Part shown: positions 12,501 through 24,500 of the stretch, one piece after another
How positions within the stretch are numbered: position 1 is the first letter of the stretch
Layout: each line of letters begins with the position of its first letter
Source of the DNA: Archivesica marissinica
Taxonomy: Eukaryota > Mollusca > Bivalvia > Venerida > Vesicomyidae
Length of the DNA stretch: 64,000 bases
Assembly (NCBI GenBank): GCA_014843695.1
Contig: CM026393.1
Coordinates: 5,232,961 to 5,296,960 of the forward strand
Direction of reading: 5' to 3'
The notes under the pieces: generated by a model
What the model saw: the letters and a program-made list of their open reading frames with translations, nothing else
Databases searched by the model: none
What the model was told of the DNA's origin: nothing
Program-made: the position numbers and the translations under genes

Positions 12501-15500
12501 TAGTAGGGATGGCAATGAATAGCGATTTCACTATCCGAATATCCGGTCAGTAAGGTATTCGAATATTTGGTTTACTTCTATTAAAAACTCAAAATCGCTC
12601 AAACTGAAATGCCAAATTAAGCTACTTTTAAATTACTTAACGTCATCTTCTTCCTGTGTGGTCATGCAAATATGACGACGATTCATTCAGTTATTGTTAT
12701 CGGCCAGTGTACATTTATGGGCGTTTTTACAAATGAAGCCGATGTCACTTGAACCGAAGCTGTTAAATCCAATTTGCACCTAGCAGTTTTCTTATTCCCT
12801 GCGCGATTGTAGTCTTTCCAAACGTATGACTGAGTGGGCGGCATATTTTTGAGGACAACATCATAAAGATCGTATTTTATATAGTACTTTTGGGTAATAT
12901 TGAGCAGTTAATAATAAATTTAAGAACACGGGGTGGATGTTGCAGCTTGTCTGTAATATTTCAAAGGAATTTTCTCGTCTAAACAGATTTGACATCATAA
13001 TTAAACACCTTAGCACCTACTGTAATTATCCAATTACATGGCAGAGTGTCAATTAACACTTGCCATGGATGCGACCACAACATTGTTCATTCAAACATTC
13101 TGGGGCAATTTCTTTTGTATTGGAAGGTTTTATGATGGCTTCAAATTGTAAAAGAAAGCAACGTATCGGATTTATGACAGTTTATATCATTTTTGCAAAT
13201 ATTATATATTTCTCACCGAATATTCGAATACTGGAATAGTATTTGGATATTCGGACGTTGAGCGAATATTCGAATATTCGAATAGTAGTTTATATACATA
13301 TAATGTAACAATGGCACTTCCTAGTAGTTCAGCTTGTGTCATTGTATTAAATATTTCGATATTTCAGAATTGATCTAAAGTCAGACGATCCACGTTGGGT
13401 TGGGGCGTGGTGGCTGGCATTCTTCATCACCATGACTGCATGTTGGTTAATCGCAGTTCCATTGTCAATGTTTGGAGCTGAACTTCCAAGTATGTGAACC
13501 TTTTTCAAAAATAGCATGTTCAAACTGTAATTCCGATAATATTAACCTATCGTTGCATATACAGAGCAGTAGTAGTCAGTCTTAGTATGTGCCATATGTT
13601 TTGAAATTCCGAAAATTACAAACGTTCAAGTATCACCTCAATATAGGTGATGCGTTTTAAAGGCCTTCAGTGTACATATCACCGTCACGATCAGCACTTC
13701 CAAGAACTTTAACTTTCGTGATTTAAATACAAGTTATCTATAGCGCCGTCACATATCAGCACTTCGAAGAACTTGGGCTTACCTTTCTTGATTTACATAC
13801 AACTTAACTCGGAGAAGGGCTATGACTAATATTGCTAGAACTTGTGGTCCGACCCGTTTGCCTTTCTTTAAATGTTCATGTTTTATATTATTATTTTAGG
13901 AATTAATTCATGTTGTCTTGTGTTTATTGGAGTGTAAACAATGCCTAATAACTAGGGATGTCAACGAATATACGAATATTCGCTCGAACGTCCGAATATC
14001 CGAATACTATTCCAATATTCGAATATTCGGAAAACATAGTATTTTTGCAAAAATGAAAAAACTGTCATAAAATCAGATACTTTTTCTTCTTTTGAAACCA
14101 TCATTAAACCTTCCAATACAAAATAAATCGCCCCAGGATGTGTGAATAAATTATGTTGTGGTTGAATCCATGGCAGGTGTTAATATATACACCATGTAAT
14201 CGGATAAGTACAGTAGGTGTTAAGGTAGGTTGTGTTTAATTATGATGTCAAAACTGTTTAGACAGATAATATATAATATATAAATCTTTATTATCGTCTC
14301 ATCAATGCATATCACATAATGAATGAGAATGACATATTACATACACTTTGCAACAGCATCCACCCACATGTACATGTATCATAAATAACTTTTATTTGTG
14401 AAAACACCTATGAATGTATATCCTATTCAACCATTTTCTTTATACTAATCTCTTCTTCTCGTGCTCCGATTTTATATTTCACGTTCTTGAGCTTTCTTCA
14501 AATATTCCTTTAAATATTAACCATTTTCCTTTAAACATCCACAACTATATTGACTCACTAATACAATAACTTCTGAAATTCTTTAGCATATACCTAGAAT
14601 AGATTTCACGTATTTTCATTGTTATATATATTTTGTTCTCCTGCCTATTGTATATCAATCAATTGATAGTGAAAAGAACTATGCATGTTTTGTTTACTTC
14701 TAGTCCCTTTCAGTATACTGCTGTTAAATTATATGTAAAATGTTAGAATAAACAATGTGTAAACCAATGTACAGTGGCCAATAACAATAACTGAATGAGT
14801 CGTCGTCATATTTGCATGGCCTTACAGGAAGAAGACGTTTACGCACTTTTTATAAGAGTTTGGGTGATTTCGAGTTTTTGATAGAATTTTATCAAATATT
14901 CGAATATTCGAATACCTTCCCGACAGAATATTCGAATACCGAAATCATTATTCGTTGCCATCCCTACTAATAACGCACACATTGAATAAAGCAGCGAACA
15001 TGGGCGCCAATATACACAACGAAACATGAAGTGGTGGACACATGCTATGATCCCCTTATCCAACCATAAATTTTGTTTGCATAAGTTTGGGGGTTCCATT
15101 ACCGACGAAGCAGATCTGCAAAAAGGCAAGCTCCCAACGACTTCAATAGGTGTTGATAAGATAATACAGGGGCTAGTCCGAAATAAAACTTCAGGTCAGG
15201 TTGAAATGTCTCACACAATCATTAAAGAGCTACACCACGAGATTGGGCACATCCTCACCACTATTTGTTTTTGAATTATCCTTAGAACCAGGCAGTGTCC
15301 CATATGATTAGAGAAGTGGTGTTGTTGCATATTTTGGTATCCAACATTAATAGCTTCAGATCAATGGATAGTTGTGAATCTCAGCGTATCAGCTTCACAC
15401 AAGAGGTCAATGACAACCTTGAAAATGGTAAACACACAGCTGTTATGTTTATGGATTTTAGTAAAGCGTTTGGCAAGATAGGTCACAACAAACTGATGTA

Positions 15501-18500
15501 CACACGTAATGAGCTGGGTGTCCACCGATTGGCATCACGGTGGATCAGGTCATTCGTAAAGGGCCGATGACAAAGGATAGTTGTGCATGGCTGCACTTCA
15601 GATAAACTGCGTGTAATCTCCTTGTCCCACAATGTTTGTTTTAGGACCTTGCCTCTTCCGATGCACAAATCCTGCAAAGCTACCTGTATTGCTCTAGAAC
15701 AGATGGAGCGAGACGTGTCCATGGAGTTCAATCCTGATAAGTGTGGAGTGCTGAGAATTACTCGCAAAAGAAAACCACTCATGTTCCCGTACACAATTCA
15801 CAAAATAGTACTAGACAACAAATGCCGCTAAATACGTGGTTGGTACAAAATATATAAACTGGTCTACCCATATAAACAATATCTCCTCTCAAGCTATTAA
15901 CTCTCTCAGATTAATTAAAAGGGACGTGGAAACTAGAAATCAAAAGATCAGAGAAACACCTAGTATGTTCGTCCCCAACTGGTGTATTGCTCAACCATCT
16001 GGCACCCCTGGCAAAATGTCTACACCTATACAGTAGGTGCACGCTATATCTGCAATGATTATAACTATACAAGCAGTGTAACAAATCTGATGAATTCCCT
16101 GAACTGGCAAACACATCAGTCATATACCTATAGCCTGGGAACAGGCGTCGATATATTTTGACTGATCAGTCAAATAAATATATTTTAACACCGAGACTAT
16201 TAATTGGGCCGTATTGAGTTTCTGAACATATCAACGCCTGGGGAAACTGGCGGGGTTTCACTTGAAATTATTAATCCTATTAATAGACCTATTAGCACAT
16301 GACTTAAGTCATGACGTTCTTGAATCGAAAGCGAGGCACTGCAATGCTGATACAACTTTATCATTGTTTATGGGTCAACGGAACGATAAATAGTTTTAAA
16401 AAGTACAATGTGCGTCTGATTTGACATATTTACTTAATATTTAAGTCGTCCTTAGTTCGATTACGCCGAATCGATCCATTACCATCTAAATGTAATATTT
16501 AAAATCCGAAACACAGAAACGGGACATTATATGTAAATAAGTCTACGGGAACATTCGTGTATATTCGGAAATGATCGTGTATAATCGTGCCTGTTCGGCG
16601 ATTTCCGCCATCCCGTCGATATAACACAAAAACGGGACATTATATGTAAATGAGTCTACGGGAACATTCGTGTATATTCGGAAATGATCGTGTATAATCG
16701 TGCCTGTTCGGCGATTTCCGATAGAATTCCGTTTCTATATTTAGCGATATTATCTTGTAGAGAAGAGTTGTCGTTCTTCAAATCTACACCCTCAAAAAAG
16801 TGGGTGTAAGTAGATGGCGCTACGATCGGAAATCCAGTTTCCCCAGGCTGTCATTTGGCTAGATGTTAAAAAGTGAAAGACTGGAACCCAGGCTAATATA
16901 CCTATACACAATTATAAATAACTTAATATACGTCGACCACAAACACCCACAAAGGACGTGAACTTAATTCTACAGTAATGCCGCAGTATCGAACCCAGTA
17001 CCAAAGTAACCCTTATGTACCATGAACAATACGTCTTTGGAATGGCTTCCCCTACTATGTACTGACCAGACCCAGCTTAACCATTGTTTCTGAGCAGCTG
17101 GTCACTGTACCACTCATGTAATACTAATGACTGATTTAGCCTAGTATATAGTAATTTTTAACACTCAATCAATAATAATTCTAACAACTCTCCCTGACAA
17201 GCGTCTCCTTGTCATACTCAGTAATAGGTGTTGGACATAACATATAGTTGTTTTGTGATTTACGCAGTAGAGCTGAGAACAAAATTGAACAATGTTAAGG
17301 TACAACAATTTAGCAATTGGTACTTGGCGGATTTCGTACACAGAGCGATTACAGTGTATAGCTCTAGGCTTGACTTATTTTCGCTATTGGAATTCGGACC
17401 ATTTCATTAAGATGTTTAAGTTAGTTAGATATATAATCTATGGCACACTGTATAATTGACGTGTGCATTCTACAAGCGTCGCTAGTTTTGAAAGTACAGG
17501 AGGCCTGGCACCCAGTATGTACTTTTTAAACCGTCGGTGATTTAGCTCACTAATAATTATCTCATTAGTAATCAGAAATAACTGAATTAATAAATGGAGA
17601 AATCATATAAAATTCGATGAAGAATGTCCATGCGCCCTGTTTCGTGTTAATTGTTTCAATTCTATTAAATGCCTTGTAATATCAACTATATGTATTTCCT
17701 ATTAGATGAAATGCCTTGTAATATCAACTATATGTATTTCCTATTAGATGGCATTCCTTGTAATATCAAATATATGTATCTCCTATTAGCTGACATGCCT
17801 TGTAATATCAAATAATTATATGTATTTCCTATTAGATGAAATGCCTTGTAATATCAAATATATGTATTTCCTATTAGATGGCATGCCTTGTAATATCAAA
17901 TATATGTATTTCCTTTTAGATGAAATTCCATGTAATATCAACTATATGTATTTCCTATTATATGAAATGTCAGAATTAGAATTCTTCAAAGCACATCATA
18001 CATGATATTAGTATACATAGGCTTCGTGTGATCTATTTCAGCTACAAAGAAATTCAGAGAATGTCAGGTATCTAAGATACAAAAAGGCAAAACCGAAGTT
18101 ACAGACGACAGCGTCACAAGCATTACGTTTCCTAGTGTCACGTACTCTCTGTTGCGGAACCCTCTATTTTTATTCACTGTTCTTGGTGATACATCAGCGG
18201 CCATTCTGCTGTCAGGATTTGCTACATTTATGCCTAAATACATTCAGAATAAGTTTGGTGTATCATCAGGACTCTCGGCTTTATACACAGGTTTGAAATT
18301 AAACTAAATTTTATATTAAACTGATATTGTAACATACTATTTACATGGTGACCGGCTTACTATAAATAACACCATGTCAATTTATTATTAATGCAATTTG
18401 TGCTTATTACATTGTGTTGCTCATAGCAACTATTATTTTATTGGAAGTCGTGATAGCGCAGTGGATGTGCATTCGCTTCAGGTGCGAAAGGTCTGGAGTT

Positions 18501-21500
18501 CGAGACCCACTGTAGCCTCTTACGATTGTGCCCTTAGGCAAGGCATTTAAATTCCACGTTGCCTCTTCTCTCTCCCTCGTGGCGATGGATTCCATTAGGA
18601 ATGAGGTCTCGAGAGTGATTTATATAAGTTCAAATAACTTGTTTCGCAATCGAGCTAAAAAACTATTATTTTATGTATATACAATGTGTTGCCAAAGGCA
18701 AAGTTATTGCCTATTTTGCAATAAGACTTTGTTCTGTTTGTAGTCCATGTACTAATTTTGTTCATGTAAAGAGTTGTGTACGAACCACTAAGGCGAACTT
18801 GTAATTGAGGTCTAACTAAATGAATCGCAGTTGCCATGTGCATCTAAGGTACAACAGACGGTAACATAGCCAACCAGAAGAGACAACATATTGGATCTCT
18901 TTCTGACCAACATACCAACACTGATCACACGTTGTACCACGCTACCAGGCCTTGGGTACAGTGGCATTGGATACATCGTGTTTAGTGCTTTTGCTAAAAT
19001 AGCTAAGCCAGTGAAATGGCGCATCTACTGGAAGAAGGCTGACATCGAGTTGATGAAGTCTAGCTGTACGTCGTTCCAACAAGACTTTCTACAGAAGTCC
19101 AACCACAACAACGATGTCAACACAATGTGGAAGGATATTTAGAGCTATCTGATCAAAATTATGCCGATTTCATAGAAGCTGACAAGCTATTGATTTTGCC
19201 AGCATTGACTCAATCGAGATGTCAACCAACAATACCGAAGGAAAAAGGGCATATTCCAGCGTAAAGATAAAAAGATATGCATCGCTTCAAAAGACATAAG
19301 AAAGGCCCGACTGAACGCTGCAAGTCTGCCTATGTCACAAACACCACCAGCGCTGACTTGGCAACACATCCTAAACAATATTACAGTTAACAACAAGAAC
19401 GACAATCATGGTCTGTCCCCGCTGAAGGCATAAGCCGGCTTTTTCCATTCTGACAGTGCACCAAGGCCAATATTCCTAATTCCATGACGTCGGCAACTAA
19501 GCTACAACATTATGGAAACGTTATATAACCGACGTAGATGACAACGTTATTTTAACGACGTTGTTACAATGGTAAATATTCAATGGTATGACAGCCTCAT
19601 ATTTGCACCTTTGGAAGAACATGGTTGATTCGATGGTTTGTAAGAAAAAACATTTGCTGCACCTTGACCAAGATACCTGCGCTGTGTTGCACAATCTAGC
19701 CGACTACCAAGCCGGGTGTCCACATATGTGATTACTAACATGATTGTGCAGACATCCTACTCTTGATATATACTAATTTTGCTTTGTCTGGTTTATTGTG
19801 AAACATAAGACCCCTGAATTGTATTTTCAAGATTTCTTTTCAAGTGCATGCTTGTGTTAACCTATGCAATACAGTAGTCTTTATTTGGGGGTGACTTAGA
19901 CAATATATATCAGGCAATTTGTGGCTGATGGGTCATATTTCAAGTGGTGAATCTCCTACTTTAGGTGCAGCCACGGTGCCCGGTGCAACTGGTGGTATAT
20001 TCATAGGTGGTCTGCTCTGTGAGAAGATGAAGCTGGAGGTCCGGGGCATGCTCCGTGTCGCCATCTTATGTTGTATTCTGACGATGGTCTTCACGAATTA
20101 TATGTGGATCAACTGCGAAGATGTAACATTTGCGAGAGTGAATACGGAATACCTACCAGGGTGAGGACTTATACAATATATGTAGGCCCGCTGTCGTATC
20201 CTACATATCGCTATGCGTCATCATTCCCAGACATTGGACCGAGACCCCACCCAACAGCAGACATTTAACATGTAAATTACATTCACAATTCGTAAACATT
20301 GCATTCAAGTGCATGCACAATTCTTGTACATGTATAAATCGTGTGCCTCGCATTCATTAACATGCATAATTCGTGTTCCTCGCATTCATTTACATACATT
20401 ATTCGTGTTCCTGAATTTATATTATGTACATAATTCGTGTTCCTCGCATTCAATTACATACATTATTCGTGTTCCTTGTATTCAATTACATATACAATTC
20501 ATATTCTATTTCTCGCATTCAAGTATATATATACATACATAACTCATGTTCCTCGCATTCAATTGAATATACAATTCGTATTCTACTTATAGCATTCATT
20601 TGCATACACAATTCGTGTTCCTTGTATTCAAGTGAATGTACAATTCATATTCTACTTCTCGTATTCAATTGCATACACAATTCGTGTTCCTTGTATTCAA
20701 TTACAATTCATGTTCCTCAAATTCAATTAAACATCGACAATTCTACTTCCTCACAGTCAATTACATACAATGTTATCAAGAGACTATAAGGCTATTTTAC
20801 ACAAACAGTGCTCACAACAAATATTTGTCATGTGGAATATAGTACAGAATTGTCCACCCAATTCCGTTTTTCTAGGACACATATCGGCCACATAATACAG
20901 AGAACGTTTGCAGGCTGCCTAATAAATACTCTAAAAAGTGAGGGGTAGTATTTAAGACACAACAAATAGTTGAGCGAAAGTAGTTCAGTCATTTCGCAAT
21001 TATGCTAAAGTGTGAAAATAAATGCACTATTTTCCACACTACATATCACATAAAACAACTATCTATAGAAAGGATGGAACATTCCTCCATTGGGCAACCA
21101 GTGCAAGAAGTTGAAGTATAAACAAGTAAGCAATTGGTATATCTCTGTATTACTTAAAGGGTGGAACATGTCTTCCTTGGCCAAACGGTGCAAGAGGTTC
21201 CATCGGGAAGGGTCGTAACTAATGTTGGTATATACTTTATTTATTTTACTTATATTAATCACTCTCGTTGGCTCGGATGAAAGCGTATATGTGGTCATAT
21301 ATGTGGGAGGAAACTAACAATAATGTTGTTAGAACTTGTGGCCCGACCCGTTTGCCTTTATTTAATTTGTCATGTTTTGTATTCACATGTATATGTAAAA
21401 CGAATTGAGGAATAAATATGATTAAACTAAAATTTATTTATTAAAGGGTGAAACGTTCCTCCCTTGGCCAACCAGTGCAAAAAGTTGCATTTTCAACAAA

Positions 21501-24500
21501 TAAGCAATTGGCATATCTCTGTTTTTCTCAAATGGAGGAACGTATCCCTTGGTCGAAAAGTCTCGAAATATATTTTTCTATTAACAGAAACTGAAATAAT
21601 GTATTAGTGAGAAGCGAGCGCACTAACCACTGTCCTAGAACCAGGCATTTAATGTATATATATCTATCTATCACAGACAAAAGTTAAAACCGAAAGTATG
21701 GCGTTCCTCCCTTGGTCAACAGTGCCAACATGTACACGTTCAACAAAAGTCCACATATTATAAATTAATTTATAAATTCATATCATGTAAATTTTCATGA
21801 CATTTAAATCAAACAGTGTGCTATGTCTTCTACTTTATACTCCTTCACTGAACTTATCATGCTAATGAATATTTCGATATAACAGTTAGTAATTACTACT
21901 CCAAGCATTACAAGTGTCCATGCCTAACTCCTTGGAAGTTCATATCTGTTCTTTGTGTGTGATGGTTGTAGTATGCACTTTATTCCGGCCCAATACTTCG
22001 CCTAAAACAATATCAAATACTGAATCAGTCATATGCAAGTTGCACTTCATTTATGAAAGTTATGTATTGGAAATAAGTATTATTATTATTAGGTATGGCA
22101 ACGAATGGCAAAAACGATATTCGATTATTCGACTAGCTAGGTATTGGAATATGCGGAACCATATGATCTCTATCAAGTCGTAGCTACATAATACTCCTCC
22201 CATCCAGGCGTGTGACTGGCATTTTATATTAGGTTTATTTAACTTCACTACCTGTTGCCCATTTGAGCGACGGGCAGTGTACCTACTATCACCTTTCATG
22301 GGCAGGCTCCAGCTGTTAACCAGAACTTGGTGCATCAACCTCCGTAAGAAACGTTTTCATATAGCGAGACACGGTCTGAACGGGGCTTGAACCCGTGATC
22401 ATCAGTGATGATATATTACAATGGTATATAAGTCAGCGCCCATAACCAATCGACCGCGGATGCGGTCACTTACATTTAAATTAAATTCAAACTGTAGTTA
22501 TTGTCAGCGCGTCACTCATGACTCGCTGTATATGCGCACTCTCTACGATATCCATGCAGAACTTTCAGATTAATTGATTTTCAACTTGCTTCAAATAATA
22601 ATCGTGTAAATAATGATATTATTAAATGTGCTTTAAATAAGTGCTTTAATGTATATACCCATCTACAAAATATGTCGAAACCAAACTACATTGTTCTCTT
22701 TCTTCAAACTTTCCCACGCAATTCCATCCAAGGGAAGCTAATCAGCTATCCAGGCTTTCCATGAATTCCACGTATTGCTGAATGCAAGCCTGCGTAATCC
22801 AACCCTATGAGCAGGGCTGCATTACCCCTCTTCTTGACTACTGGGGAATTAATTCCTATTAGATGCTCCCATTTGGACGAATGTTCATTCCAATTCACAG
22901 TCTTCAAATGTCCTGTTACATTTTCTATTACAAATGCGCTTCAATATTATAATTATCTCTGTTTGTCAATCCACACTTTCCGTGCCGAACTTTACTGACA
23001 TCGTGTCAAATGTGTGTGTGTGTTTTACGTTTATTTATCGTCGCTACCGGTTGCTCATATGAGCAACGCCTCCTGAAGAGATTAGTAATTTTAGATTTTG
23101 GAGGATAATGCAATGATACAGACAGATACCCATTCCAGAGTCTCCTCTGGTTCTTTTACGTTCACGGTTATATAAAGCACCGATACGAGACCTCGGTTTA
23201 ACGTCCCATCTGAAATACTGTTAATTGTATTAGGGTCAGACGGGGGGATCGAACCTGCGATCCCTGGATTACCAGTCCAGCGTGTTACCACTGGACTAAA
23301 GATACGTCTGTTCGTGTCAAATGTTTCTGCTTTTCCATTTAATACATTCACTTCAATACGCTCACGATTACCTTGCTGACTCAATTCCGCAGATAAATGT
23401 TGGTTGATGTACGTTTTTTTACTGCCGTCATCCATTAATACGTTAACGGTAATCTTCTTGCCGTTGGCTATGGAAACTGCAGTCAAGTTTCTGAAATCAA
23501 TTGACATTCGTTTTCCTCGCATTCAATTAAACATCGACAATTCTTGTTCCTCGCATTCAATTAAACATCGACAATTCTTGTTCCTCGTATTCAATTAAAC
23601 ATCGACAATTCTTGTTCCTCGCATTCAATTAAACATCGATCATTCTTGTTCCTCGCATTCAATTAAACATCGACAATTCTTGTTCCTGGCCTATTTATGC
23701 CACATAATACAGAGAACTTTTGCATGCTGCCTAATAAAGACTCTACAAAGTGATGTGTATGTAGTATTTACGACACAACAAATAGTCGAAATATTTATTT
23801 CTTTGAAAAGTGAATATAAATTGAAATCATGTATTCCTATGGTTGACCTTCTTACCGTTGACTCTGGAAACTACAGCCACCGTTCTCAAAGGCAATGTGG
23901 CTTCTTGAATTGTAGAACACTTGTTCTTGAGTTTCTGGTTGATTACCAAGTGCTGGTTTGAATTCCGCGGCATGCTCATTTAAGTTTCTATTAGATGCAA
24001 CAATCTGATGCAGCAGCCGATTATGTGTTTTTGTGCAGCTGTTGATTTCACATTTTCTGAAACTCATACAATCACTGCCTCTGTGATTATCTGTTAGACA
24101 TCTAAAGCTTAAATGTTTCTCCTTGCATAATGTCCACCGATCTGGAACTGGCAGGTGCTTAAATTGATCGCGAGCCCATACAGAATGTTGCTGCACACAC
24201 AACATGTATACTTCCTTTCATTGCTTCTACTGGCTTCACTCATAATTATAACTAGTATGTCTATACGATATGTTCGTTGAGTGTATTTGTGTATTGCCCG
24301 TTGAGTCCATTGGTTTACTTATACCATGCACAGCTACTGGCATATACTCTGCTTCTTGTAGAACCCACAGTATTAAAGCTTCTACACTTTCACTTTCAAA
24401 TATTTCATAGATCCAACGGCTAGCATTGATTCAGGCATTTTCGTTTGCTAAGACAAATATAATGAGCCATGACCTACTTCTTGTTCCTGGCCCGCATCTT

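Larger units (their letters stand above)
15010..17120 (+). pseudogene. CR1/L2-type LINE reverse transcriptase relic
   Basis: Frames in sequence encode LINE RT blocks: IIKELHHEIG (about 15220), the block with MFMDFSKAFGKIGHNKL (about 15445), MEFNPDKCGVLRITRKRKP (about 15720), NWSTHINNISSQA (about 15857), then after an inserted element INNLIYVDHKH (about 16915) and RLWNGFP near 17040. The FADD catalytic block is deleted between 15570 and 15640, and there are several stops. It lies in OATP intron 6. Confidence 0.85.

Noticed and set aside
12124..12531. 135-codon minus-strand frame
   Set aside because: No domain recognised, no start context or neighbours to support it; partly runs to the edge of the hAT-like element.
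17820..18005. 61-codon frame with repeated MYFLLDEMPCNIKY
   Set aside because: A translation of the 41-bp intronic minisatellite; no start or splice evidence.
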